NCBI GenBank assembly: GCA_949825045.1
Contig: OX463832.1
Location: 23,616,552-23,680,551, forward strand
Source: Argyresthia goedartella
Taxonomy: Eukaryota; Arthropoda; Insecta; Lepidoptera; Argyresthiidae
Direction of reading: 5' to 3'
Length of the DNA stretch: 64,000 nt
Within the stretch, counting starts at the first letter, position 1, and each line of letters starts with the position of its first letter. This document shows, one piece after another, positions 10,001 to 24,200 of this stretch. The notes below the pieces were generated by a model that was not told the DNA's origin, ran no database searches, and saw only the letters and a list, made by a program, of their open reading frames with translations. The position numbers and the translations under genes were made by a program.

Positions 10001-12209
10001 TCTACGTGAGAAGCAATCGTGAACGGAGTTCGGCTGTAATGACTATTCGATAGCACTCTTGTTCAAATTGCTCCATAGCTGTGGCGACGGGCTAGCCGCC
10101 ACTCACGCGAAAAAGACCATCGGGCGCTTTGAAAGTACATACGGCAACTGAACGACACAAGAGGTTTGATTACCTGTTACTACAAAGGTCTCCGTTTCCC
10201 CAGGCGGAAAGACCCGCAGTGTGAGAGGGACGGAATCGGGAAAAAATGAAAAAACGTAGCGCCAAACCACAGAAAATTGTTTAAAAATAAACTACGCTAT
10301 TTAGTAAAAAAGTTTTTTATTGTGATTTTGGGGATACATTATATCTACATTTTGAACGCAGTTCCACAATCAAATTAGTTAGAATTTCAGAATTACAGGA
10401 AAAAATAACAATTTAGAGGTGTTTTCGTAATTAAATTCTATCGAGAAAATTTCATCCCATCGAGTTTTCCATTAGTGAAAATCTTAATCAAATACTCAAT
10501 AAACGTTAACCCAAAAATAAAATCTGTAGATGACTTCATGGTGGAGTAAATGCTAAAATAAATAACTAAAAAAACCCCATATTTTTTTCGTATAACCTTA
10601 AATACTGGAACCGTAAAATTATCGTGGCGGGCAGTTACCCTCGGAATGTATAAAGGCGCCCATTCACTGCAATCTATAACGAGAGGTTATAGGGGTTATA
10701 CAACTCCACATAATTGTGGTCCTATTAGGAAAGGTATTGCGAACCGATACTCACATACACGAGGCCGACTGTGAGGCCCACAGTGCACACCAGCATCCCG
10801 CTGAACCCTACCAGCAGTAAAGTCTTCCTACCAGCCAGGTCTACCAGCAGTAGGCTGACCACTGTCATGACCACGTTCATGCCAGTCATACCTGTGGGAG
10901 CGATCAATATGTCCATTTATAATTGAGAACAATTTAAATGACCACCAAAATAATGTTTTCCTACCCAAAATGGGTAAATGATCACCAAAAGTTGTAGAAA
11001 ATTTCAGGGCAAAATACTGCGGTAGCTTAGGTAAAGGGGGTGATCGAAGCGAAGTCCCCTTTATCCTTCGTGTTAGGTTGAACATGTAAGAACAACAAAA
11101 AATACTTAACACATAAACTTATGTACACAAAACATAAAAAGAAGTTTGGTGATCATTTATCCAAACACAATTTGGTGATCGTTTACTAATTCTGGCGGTC
11201 GTTTCCAATTTATTTATAGTAGAATAGGTGCGTTTTTGGTGATCGTTTAAACATAAGCCTTTTTAATTCAGATAACAATAAACTCGCGGCTCTGTGAGCA
11301 GGAGACCTCGCGAGCGGCTTGTTATGAAAACAATCAACCTGACTTCATTTTCATTCCGGATCCAAACTTATGAATGCACCTGGTTATGCACATGGAGTAT
11401 AAAAGCGGCCGCACCAATAACTTTGCAACCCTGTATCTCCGCCATTTTGAAAAAATAAATAAAAAAAATAGACAAAAATCCAACATTTCACGAGGATCAG
11501 TTGATAAATGCGACCTGAAGAGAAGACATACGAAAGCATTTTTGACCAAGCTGAAACGGAGACGCTTTGGATCACTTAATCTCTCAACCCCCAGGTTGCT
11601 TGAGGCATCGCGATTTTGATCCTTATGCATGGTATTAGAATTCAAAACCTATAACGGCAAAATGGCATCATATGATGCCTTCGGTCGTTAATAAAACCTT
11701 ACTACAATTTAGATCACTTGCTTCCTTGTTAGGTTGGCTAATTTTGGAACCGACTTTGATAAAATATATAGCTAAGAACCAAATCAGCCAAGTCTACTAC
11801 CAATTAAAAGCATCAAAATTCGTCCATCCGTTCGAGCGCTAGAGTGCCACAGACAGACAGACGATTCCAACTTATAACACTCCTCTTTTCCGTCGGGGTT
11901 TAAAAATGTAATTTGCAAAGCCAGAATTAAATTGTTTTTGGCTGAAAAATCAACAATAATAATACCTTGGACACTATTTACACACATTGATCTAGCCCCA
12001 AACTAGGATTCCCTGTATCTTGGGTACTAGACATACAATACACATACTTATATAGGTATAGACAAAGATTATACTTAGATAGATAAACAACCATGACTAG
12101 GGTACGAACATCCGTTCTCATCAAACAAATATTTGCCCCCACCGGGACTCGAACCCGGGACCCTTCGTTTCGTAGGCAGGGTCATTAAGACTCGGTCATT
12201 CGCCATAAC

Positions 12210-12282
<73 letters not shown>

Positions 12283-15200
12283 GTATACAGGCACATAAAT
12301 TACTTCTGGCCCCACACCCTGTGTCGTGGGTCGAGGGAACCAGAAACAGCGACGTCACACACATTTAAACATCCAGGACCTGAGATTGGTATTCTTCCTC
12401 CCCAGCGGCGATTCATACCAGGGATCTCTCGCTGGGGAGGCGGAAAAATCATTCACCACTTTTTACCAAAATTCTCGGTAGATCTGAGTGAGAAAACAAG
12501 GGGGGGGGCTGACGCCCCCTGTAATTTCACAATTTCTTTACTGTTAAACAAAAAAAATTACAGATGGTAAATTATGTACACACTGCAAAGGCGAGTTTAT
12601 TTCTAACAACGACTAATAAGGTCTCACCCATAGTCGCGTACTGGGAGGTGGCATGGCTCAGTTGAGCATCCTTGAAGATTTGTGTGGAGAAGAATATCAC
12701 CGCGTTGATTCCTGACAGCTGCTGCGCTATCATCACCACCTGATGAATCATGTTTACATAAGTATAAGTATAGTAAAAACAAAATTAAGTTGGGCCGGTC
12801 AAACTACACATTGTCTGGAAGACTGAGATTTTACCGTCCAAAAAGCGAATTCCACTTTCGTTAGAAAAATAATAGCCGAAATATTTTTCTGAAACAAGAG
12901 CCGAAATATTTTTTTCACACCTTTCATTCGGAAAAGTTTTCCACGACGAGAGGGAGAAAAATGCTACTTTTCTGTTCAAGCTACTTTTTTAATTTATTCA
13001 TTGGCATGGAGCATTTACGCAATGTGCCAATTGAACACAGATCTTAATAAAATAATCGATTGTTATTTCATCGTAGTCTATTAAAAACGAACATGTTTCA
13101 AGTTTTAACTTTATCAACGTTATATGAAAATTTATGAACTTTTCGTAATATTAAAAAAAATGTCACAATAAATTATATGCTTTACTGAAACCAAAACTAT
13201 CGATGACTGTTATTGTGATATAATGAATAAGTATTGATATCCGAAACCATTGTAATATACGATTCGATTATTTTTACACATTGGTAAAGGTACACAGAAA
13301 TATTTTATCTGTGGTGACCTTTCCCTAATCCTTCACAATCCCCCATTATAAAAAAAAATGTGTACGTTTTTCGATTTCTGTAAAAGCGGTGAAAGTATAA
13401 TTAAAAGTATAGTTATTTAGTTTTTTTAGAGCATTTAATTTAAATTTTCCCCATAGTCGGTGTGAAAAGTCGTGTGTGTCACTCAGGAGCAAAATTATTT
13501 TCGTCATGGGCGTTACGCTCAGGATTCTATCCTAGAATCCTTCCCTTCACTCTGGATTCAATGTACCGCCCTCGCCGTAAATACATCATTTTGCTCCCTT
13601 GTGACACAAATAACTATTCTGACGTAAGAGGAATCTGGCGAAAGTGACCAAAACCCTAAATTTGTATGCAACCTGGCGCCGCAAATTTCCTTCTTTTATT
13701 GTATCTTGGCCCCACTAGGATAGGAGGTCATCATGACAAGTAATACCCAGTCAGTTTGGGTCGGCTTGTCGGCCGATAGCAATTTGTGGGTACGATCAAG
13801 TACGATCTTTGCCCAGCAGTGGGACACAGAATAGGCTATGTAAAAAAAAACACCTCCCGTGACGTTACTTGTTCACAATTTTTGACTGGTTTTACTTGAG
13901 GCTGGTTGTTTCCGGTGAAAAAACAAAAACACTTCAATATAGGTAATTTGTTAATGTTTGATAAACTCAGACATTACTATTATATTAGTCCCAAATATAT
14001 TTTTTGGGACGCACCAAGATAAATATATTGCATTTTTTTTATTAATTTGGTTTTACTCATTTAAAAATAAAACGAGTTAGCGCTCCGTCAAAATATATAC
14101 AAGGTGGTATTGAATGAGCTGACCATATGTTGGGGAATGATAGTACCCATCATTATGAACAACTTTCCCCGAGAAACATGATCGCAAACGAAAAAAACTT
14201 TTGGGTTTCCCATAGTAACTTGTAATCGGGTCAATGTACTGAGGGACGATTTTATTTTCCATTTGCTACCACATGTTTCTTAGGGAAAGTTGTTCTTAAT
14301 GATGGGTACTATCATTCCCCAACATATGGTCAGCTAATTAAATGTCATCCTGTATAAACATAAATCAAAAATTATTAAACGTAAAAACTTTAAATTAACG
14401 GTAATAAGGGTTCAAATGGTAGCAGCAAAGTCAAAGTCAAAGTACTTTATTACTGTAGATATTTACATATACTTAGCAAACGTCATTTTTTGCTTCTTCT
14501 CTACATTGGACCACTATGGGAGAAGAAGGGCGTAGAAACTCCCACAGATTGATTTTTAGATCTCTTTTAAAAATAGGTTGTGCCTAACTATGCCTATAAA
14601 TATGAAAAATTTAATTATTATGATTAATAAGCAGGAATAAATAATTACAAAATTATTAACAGCAAGGTCTGTGTTGAACTAGATTAACCCCATACAGTCC
14701 TGTCATTTAAGTAATCTCGAACATTGTAATATCCCTTTTTCGACAAAGTCGCTTTAACATGCTTTTTAAATTGCTCAAATGGCAATTTCAAAATCTCCAG
14801 AGGTATCTCATTATAGTAGAGAATGCACTGACCCTTGAAAGAATTGCTAACCTTCGCGAGTCTAAATCGGGGTGCACACAGTCTGTGGTTATTTCTTAGG
14901 TTAACATTGCAGTTATCGCTAAGTTTGGTAAATGTTGTAAGGTTCTTGCGTACATACATTATATTTTTGAAAATAAATTGACTAGCTACAGTTAGTATGT
15001 CAATTTCTTTAAAAAGCTCTCTTATGGAGTCTGTTCATTTTAAATTATAAATTGCTCGAATAGCTCTTTTCTGTAAAATAAAAATAGTTTGAATATCCGC
15101 TGCTTTCCCCCACAACAAGATACCATAGGACATGACACTATGAAAGTAACTAAAATATACTAGCCTAGATGTAGCCACATCCGTGCTTTGTCTGATGTTC

Positions 15201-18200
15201 CTAACAGCGTAAGCCGCAGAACTTAATTTACCAGCTAATTAATCTATGTGGGGTCCCCACTGCAATTTGCTATCAATGGTTATTCCAAGAAACTTCGCAT
15301 CATTTACTAATTCTAACGTGCGGTTGTCTAACACTAAACTGGTCTCAACTTGCCTGACATTTGGAAGTGAGAATTTGATACACTTGGTTTTACCAGCGTT
15401 TAACAATAAATTATTAACTGTGAACCAATTCAAGGTTAAAGACAATACACCATTAACATCATCAAAATCTCCTTTTTGTCTTTCAATTTTGAAGACCATC
15501 GAAGTATCATCAGCAAACAACACTATGTCAGTAAATTTCTCCACCATGAAAGGCAGATCGTTAATATATACCAGGAATAAGAAAGGACCTAATATGGAAC
15601 CTTGTGGAACGCCAATTTTTACAGCCAATCCATCAGATATAACGCCGTTAACTTCTGCCTTTTTAATTCTATTGCTTAGGTATGATCTTAGTAGATCCAA
15701 CGCTTTATTTCGAACTCCGTAATGATTTAATTTAATTATAAGCGTATTATGATCAACACAATCAAACGCTTTCGACAGGTCGCAAAAAACTCCGATAGCA
15801 TCCTGTGCGGCCTCCCATGCAGAATAAATATGAGATATATGGGTAATACCTGCATCCGTAGTCGATTTACCCCTAGTGAAACCGTATTGTTTGGCGTGGA
15901 GTTGTTTTGTACGGTTGAAGTGTGAGAGCATTTGATTGAGTATAATCTTTTCAAATATTTTACTTAGTGTTGGAAGAACAGATATTGGTCTGAAATTTGA
16001 AATCTGAAGCATTACCACGCTGTACAGCCAGTTATATTCTCTGCATGAGATATGCACCAGAGTGGTGGTTATCAAAAATAAAATAGACTTTTATGGACAA
16101 AAATGTACAATCGAATCAGTGGGCGCCTTGTGAGCAGGTCTATAGTTCCTATTTTGACTACTTCCCAATTCAACGACATTCCTACGGTAACTGATGACAC
16201 GGCGTGATAGTTAGAAAAACCCAAAAATTCGAATGTCGCGTCAAAACTTTAAAAAGCGTTGATTCAGGTACCTACTTAGTTCTGTAGGTTTGATGTCTGG
16301 ATTTACTAAACTCCCGACATAGGTAGGTAAGTCTGAGGGAACGGGCAATCCTTCTGCATATTTCACTACGGTATTGAATAGGTGCCTGGCGAGGAGAGGG
16401 CAGATTGGACCAGCAGCCTTATGGCGTAACTCTCTGAAGTTCATAGCGTGTGTCTATGGTTCATCTCATGCTTATACAATTTCATCGATTGCGGGGTATC
16501 ACCGAAGGCTTCTAGGCTTCATTCAATGAGCTTGGGTTTGGCCTCCATTATGATGCTGCTTGTGTGATACCAATTTGACAGATGACGCTGGTGCAAGGTG
16601 TCAAACGTAAAAGTCTATATGAAGTTCATAGCTCAGACGACTTACGCCATAAGGCTGCAGATAGGTAACCGAGGAAGAGGAGGCCACAGACAATTCGGCA
16701 GTCTCCTGCCAGATGGTCCTATAACACAGGACCCGCCCACCCTGACAGGATGATGATGACGATGATACATACCTGCGCTATGATGAGTGGCTGTCGCAAC
16801 TGTCTGTTGCCGAAGAGCTCCCTCAGCGTAACCTTCTTGCTCACTTTGTTCTTCTCTGCCTCCTGCAAGTATTTTAAAAAAATTCATTGGAATTAGTCCC
16901 AAATACAATGTATTAATAATGCCTGATAAAACTTTTCGTATGTGTCCCAATTCGATAAGTTCCCATTATGACAAGGTTCATAATGACAAGTTCCCAATTT
17001 GAACACTTCTCAAATTGTCCCGGGGAGTTACGACGTCGCTTGCGTCAAACAAGGCAATTGTTAGCGATCTCAAATCACTAGAATAGTAACTTTAAAATCA
17101 TAAGTATTCAAAGACTTAGTGAAATGTCAGTAATTGAAATAATTATCTTTGCCAAAATTATTTGATTTATTGGATCGTGAATTGACTGCGACGGCCAATC
17201 ATTCTGGTTCGGGCTGTCAAAACGAGAGAGTGCGCGTGCTCATCATAATTATTGCAAAACAAGTATTTACAGCATACGAAGGATTATTTAATACAATTAC
17301 ATGAATGACATTTAAAAATGGTAACTTTAGTTCCTGTTTTGGCCACCCCGGGTCATTGAAGTTTATAGCTCTGTACTAAAAAACAATACTTCGTGTGACG
17401 GCTTTTCTTGTACGGGGTGGCAGAGGCACAATGGGGAGTTTCCTGACAGTTGATTGAAAACAAAAACAAAAAGCTTTTGGACCTCTAGTGATATTTTTGT
17501 AAAAAAAAGATCACTAGGGGGCGTGAGAGTATTTGCGTTTCTACCGAAAATATAAAGATGTGTTAGTGACTTAGCGCAAGCCTGAGACTTTACTTGGTAA
17601 CCACAACTATTTCATCTGGCGAGCTGATTGATAACTGAGCTTTAGAAAACCCATAATTAAGCTGTCGTTTAGCCAGAAAATTTTGACATTTGACAAAAAG
17701 TAATGAATTCACGATACCTACTAATGAGTTCTTCAAACATAATTTGTTTCAGTAAGCTACCATTACTCGCTTGGGCAGCTACTCCTAATCCTTGGACACA
17801 GCTGGGCGATGATAGATACCTGATGCAGTTCCTCCATTTCACTGTGTACTCCAGCGTCGCCACGTAGCCAGTTCAGAGCTGGAATACAAACACAACATAA
17901 ATATATAATTACATTGGGAATCAACATAAAGGGGGGCTCCCCCTCCCTAAGAATTTATCTTCCACTTAACTGATATTTTTCAATGACCCAGCCTCGTTTT
18001 ACCATCTAACCATTCCTTCATTCCTTCGACAACTTTGAAAATCGGATTCTCCCGCGCTGATGTTTTTCAATATACTTGAATGACCTGAAGCAACTTTACC
18101 ATCTACCCATTCCATCCAACTTCGAGGCATAAAAGGGGGTTCAGCCCCCCGCTGACAAATTACCTCTTTGCGCGTCCAACTCCCTTCCGCTGTTCAACAG

Positions 18201-21200
18201 GAGGTATTTCGGCGACTCCGGACATATTGGCAGCATCGCCACCTGCAGTAGGGCCGGGATGACTGTGAGGGACAGCAGGTAGGGCCAGTACTCCGGTGTG
18301 CCGAGGAGCGAATCGATTCCGAGCACGTTGGCTAGTAATATTGTGATAGTGATGACCAGCTGGTAGACTGTGCCGATCTGGAACAACAATATTTATCGTC
18401 AAGCATTTTCTCAGATGGGGCTGCTGAGGTACAGTTTTGCTCATGTTTTAGCCAGTAATTCAATACTCTATTTTGCGTGTAGGGCCACAGAATATTTAAT
18501 AAATAGCTACTCTCGCTGCGCGGCAATAAAGCGCAATGTAGCTCGCACCTGCACTACGTTCAATAATCGCTAAACACCTACAGAATCGGTTACCCCGCCG
18601 TGCAGGCTAGATTGCGCCGCATCACTTCGCCTGAGAGCTTCTTTTACTCTGACATCTAGCGATGCGACTGGGAGCCAAATTAGCGGCAACGTAACGTGAA
18701 ATCCCGAACTCCGGGTCGGCCAGCCAAACATACCTAAACTGCTGAGTGATACCCTCCTGGTATGGCCCCAGCCCAGCTATGGAGATATGAGGGTTTCCAT
18801 CACTGTTAAAACGTATACATATATTTGTAATTTGTGACATTCCCTTTGCATGCCCGTCGCTAAGCTCTTACTGAAGCTCTGTTTCTCTTAGTTAGCTAAT
18901 GGAAAATCACAAGAGATCCTTACCGAGCCTCGTAGAGACGTCGGCGATATCTCTGCCAGGTACATTGGGACGAGGCCAGCGTTCAGACCACTGTTGATGC
19001 CGATCAGTAACCTGGAATAATTGTTTTAATTTTAAAAAGGAAGTATTAAACGGAACATCAATAATACTGATTTGCACAGCAAATGTACTGATTTTCACAG
19101 CAAATATCAGGGCAAAATACTGCGGTAGCTTAGGTGAAGGATAAAGGGAGTGAGCGAGGCGAAGCCCCCTTTATCCTTCGTATTAGGTGGAACATGTAAG
19201 AACAACAAAAATACTTACAACAGAAAAGTGTTTTTGCTGATCCTTTTTTGCTGTGGAAATCAGAACTTTTGCTGTGCGATTAAATACTAGCCATTATAAA
19301 ACTAAATTTTGCTAAAATAACTCACATGTATGAAATAGTATTTTTACACATGCATTAAAATAACCAATACAAAATTAAGTACAAAACAGTATTTTTTTAG
19401 TTCAACCCCAGGCCGTCAGAAAATGTAAGTAGTTGTAATCTTTTACCATTACGAAGGCACCTAAAAATATAATGTGTTGTACATCCACGTTTGAAATGGT
19501 TTGGGTGGTTAATTTCTTATACTTATGTCACCGTAAGATAGTCAAAACCGTTAGTTGATAAACTAACGCGTTAGTTGATCAACTATCGACAAATGGTAAA
19601 CCAGACCGACAGGGTTTAGAATTTACGTTTCTTTTGTTCTTACCTGTCAACCTAACACGAAAACAATTCGGGGGCTTCGCTGCGCTCGCCCCCTCTAGTC
19701 TTCCCCTGAGCTACCGCAGTGTTTGCCCTGGTATTTCGTTTGCAATTCAACTTTAAACCTACTATTTAAAGGTTTTAACCGTTAGTTTATCAACTAACGC
19801 GTCATATAGTAATAAAGCTACAGTTTACTATCTGTCGAAAGTTGACCATCTAACAAGAAATAAAACGTTAAACGTTAATGTTATTTCTTACTTGTGAGTT
19901 AATTGTTCACTAATGTTAATGATAAATGTTATTGAGTTAATTTGAAGTCATCTTATATTTCTTAAATAAATTTTTATTTTGTAAATTTTAGTGTCTCTCT
20001 CTAAAGTCTTTTAATGGTTCCTATATCAGTATTTTAAGTACTGCGGAAATCCTTCGACCCATTGTTTATTGCACTCCTTCAATATATCCACAACATCAGA
20101 AAGGATTGCTTACAGAACATTGCTTACCTGCCCAAAATGAGCATTTCCGCCGACCCTGCTGCCTTCGCGCCGCCTTGGAAGATGGCGGCGGCAAACACGA
20201 TGATATTGTTGAGGAGGAGACCGCCTTTCCTCCCGAATCTGAAATACAGTTGACCACTTACACATTCAATAGGCCTGTATTCATTAGTTAAAAGACAGGA
20301 CATCTAAACAAACAGGCTTCATGAAATCGTAGTAGGGTCAGGCACAAAGCTGATACGATCGTCATCCTGCGAAGCCCTTGTAAAATTAGAACCTGGAATG
20401 TGAAGACTACGTTGCCTTCTGGTAATATAGAAGAGCTGAAAGTGGAAATTAAGAGACCGGAAATAGATATATTAGGATTATGTGAAACAAGATGGGAAGG
20501 TCAAAAAATTTAAAACTCAAATCATTTAAACAAAATAATGCACTTTTACAAGTCAAACACTTACTTAAGGATCATAAAAAATATGATCAACTAAACTAAT
20601 GAGTACATAACTGATTATGGTTTGAGTTTGAAAAAGGAAATTTCCCCTTCAAGTGGTGATTCATGTCTGAATCTCGCACAGGAAAAAGAAACTCCATGAA
20701 CACTACCAGTGCTTCAGAAATACGCCCGTCAGACAAGATAGCAACAAAAAACTCTACGGGGATGTAATTTATTAAATTTTCGTCACATATTTTTTTATTA
20801 CACAATGTACCTATACGATATAAAAGTTAACTAATCTAATGACAATATTATAATCGCATCCATAAGGTACTGGAGTGATGATAACAGGATAACATATACA
20901 TGGGAAAAACAAGAATCAAACGGCACAGCAATAGCATTAAATACAAAATGGGGTCAACAAGTTGAAGGGGTCGCATATCGGCAATAACGCGGCAAATGTT
21001 GGTTTCCAAGTGTTTATCATTTTTATTTATTAAGTACATCTGCGTAGACGTGTGACTTGATATATTCCCAAAGAAAGTAATCCATAGTGTGAGATCAAGC
21101 GATCGTGGAGGCCAGGGGCCAACGTCTTATACCGATTCAGATTAGGAACCTAATTTGATCCGCAAAATTACTGTGACCGTCTTAAAACAAGTCTTGGCAA

Positions 21201-24200
21201 TTAGGTAAATAAAGCCCATTATGCCGCATCGGAATGGAAATGGTTGTTTTGAGCCTAAATTAAATCGGAACAAGATTGTGGCAACCCCCCACCCAGGTCA
21301 AAGGTTGTAACAACCCCCCCTTCCACTTGTTGAAATAATATGAATAAACCCCACGAGTTAACCGAGCGATTCTATGAAAAGTAAATTTAAAGATATAACC
21401 AGCTAACCATTAATTTAATGTCAGACGGAATTTAACCCTTACGCATTTTTATTGGAATATTTCTCCAATTGGAAAGATTCTAATACCAACGATTGCGATT
21501 ATCTTATTTAGATGATTTGGCCAAAGTAGTGGGTGATCGTCTATGGGTAGGACAGCAGACGTTGTGATAGTAATAACCTTAAGTTCTTTTTAGAGTGGTT
21601 TTGGTTAACAGTATCGTCATGAGGTTCCTAAGTCAGTGATGAATATAAGTGACATAAAATATTGATAAGCATCGATTCCGAGCTTATTAGAATAAATTCC
21701 AAGTAAATAACCATTTAAAAGACATATCGATTACATGAGTTTATAAAGGAGGGTCTGTGCTAGAGCTCGCGTCCAGAAGGGACCCGGGCCCTAAGATCGG
21801 GCCCCTTAACCCCGCCCAACCCAGTGGAGGTCAACCGAGTTCTACGGACCCAAGACAGACGAAGTTAGATTTAGCTAAGCAAAATAAGCTTAAATTTTAT
21901 AAAATAATGCTTACAACCACTCAAAATTGTAAACACAATTTACAATTAAACATAGGGTTAACTATGTGTTCATTAGTACGCTTTTGGCGTTATCTTTCAC
22001 CTGTTTTGGGGCCATCCTCCTCCCACACATTCCCATACAAAATCTACGTGACTGCATTATTTTAAGACTGCTGAAGACCTGGAATTAGCCAACTGAATAC
22101 ACCAGCACCTAGAGACCGCCTGAATCTACTCAAATCCCTCTCGAGTTAGTTTCCCTGCCAATCAAATGATTTGATATTGTGATATCTCTCATCCATCCGT
22201 CCAACATGTTTGTTGATCGATTACGGGATATTTTTATTTGCACCTACCCGTCTCTTAAGTTTTATTCCGTAACCATGTTGATGTTCATCCAGATATTTTA
22301 TATATAAATTAGTTTTAAGACAAGTAAATTCAGCGTAACTACTTAGGTCACTAGATTGATAATGTAGCGTGTGTGTAGGTTTGATTCTATCGGATTTCAG
22401 GCCATCCACAGGCATTCTACAGCGAAGTAAACTTCACTCTAAACAGGGTCGATAAGCGTCCCTGAATGATGCGACCAGGGTCTGTACTACAATGTCAAAT
22501 CAATGCGAATTGTACAAATCCATCTTTTAATCGGGGTATGCGAGTAGTTCTCCAGTCCATGAGCAAGAAGAAGTCTAGGCACTACGTGCTTACGACAAAG
22601 GTATGAACCAGATAGTACTCAAAGCAGTGACAGCCTTTGGAAAATGGAAAGCACAAGTTCGTTCGAATTCCGATGCAGTAAGAATGATCGACCTTCTGAA
22701 TCGGAGGCGTTTCAGAAGGGGAGAATGACTGCTAATAAACCTTAGGCCGTGTAGAATCTAGTAGAGTGTTCTTATAGTAATGTCTGCTTCTTGTAGAGTA
22801 AATTTGTATGTGTGTGTTTTGTGAATGACCAAGTAACCACGTCAATCTACATGCTATATGGAATTAGAATATGTTTGTCATTTAATGTAAAGTTAGGTAG
22901 GCCAACCAACATGATATACGGTCAAGAAAAGAAAGATCAAAACAGCCACAATCAAAAAAAAATTGTTTTATAAGTATTTAGGTATTTCAAGAGTGAGAAG
23001 GAAATAACGTAATTATTTGTAGTCATACGAATTTCCGATACTTGTTTGTTACATAAACCTAAATAATCGTGTTTGTCTCCCTAACTACATAACCTCGACA
23101 ACCTAGGTTTAGCCGCAATTAAACTCCTGTCTAGCCTAGTCTAAAATCCTAGTGTTATACCACGTCCATCATCGACACCACTCGAAAATGGTTGAGTTTG
23201 ATTTGAATGTGTTTGTATGTTTAATGACTGTGTGTGTGGGAATTTCAAAACTCGCTACACGAAAGGAATGAGGAGAGGATTAGCCCGCGAATATCCTAAG
23301 AGCCAATCCAGGAACCCTATGGTGAAGGAAAAAGGAAATTAGGGTCGCTCCAAGCCCAGACTCAGACTCAGATAAATTACCTAAAAGTTCTTATCTAACG
23401 ACCCAAGGATAGTTTTGGAATTTGGGGTAGGTTGATTTAAAGAATAGGAACCGAGGTATATCTCGGCGCTTCAGACACTCACGAAAATCCACTGCAACAC
23501 GCAATCACAACTATCCCAGTTCAAGACGCGTAAAACGGCGAATCGAACTGTATATAATTCCAGAAAGACGTGTTTCACAGTAGTTTGACGCGGAGACTGA
23601 ATGGCTCCCCTCTGAGTCTTAACTCACACTTCACTCGACGACCAGCAACAAAAAGCCCCCTCTCATCTCGACCCATCCCTTTTTTTTTATATCCTCTATT
23701 CCCACCAAAACTTCCTCCCCAGGCGTGCTCGCCAAAACACCATGTAAAACTCTGCGAGTCATTCTCATTGGTTCGTTTAATTTCCTTTCGAAACTCAGTG
23801 CTCTGATTGGTCACTGGTCCACACCGTATACACACTTTATATTTTAGATCACACAGTTCAACCAGAAATAGACTTTATAACATCATAAAATAATCTAAAT
23901 AAAATAATACCCATTTGTTTTCTATATAAAACATCTTATTGCAATTATAGTGAATAAAGTTCTACTTTGAGTCAAACCATCTGGAATCTAAAGGCGATCG
24001 ACTGCCATCTGTACCTCCATCATTGAACTAACTACGCATCTGTTTGACCCACCAAACTATATCGTAACTAAACACCCTTACGTATGAGTTTCGATTGAAT
24101 GAGCCATGTCAAATGCGACACTTCAAAACAACATCACAAATGTATAAAATGGTCATAATTCGACATCCACTGAAAGCAACGGTGAAGTTAAACCATATTC

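Noticed and set aside
12133..12570. 145-codon open frame with a long Tyr-Ile run
   Set aside because: It is created by translating the (TA)n microsatellite together with a SINE head.
15246..15722. 158-codon open frame on the plus strand
   Set aside because: Antisense to the LINE reverse transcriptase on the minus strand, which has recognisable catalytic motifs; the plus frame has none.
18622..18840. Extra exon of the transporter within intron 4 (open minus-strand block with [14 protein letters not shown])
   Set aside because: Exons 4 and 5 join exactly in phase and sequence without it, and it does not resemble GLUT proteins. It may be a scrap of an unknown repeat.
23170..23850. LTR or promoter in intron 2
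   Set aside because: CCAAT-like and TATA-like boxes are present, but there is no partner LTR, target duplication or coding sequence to support a call.
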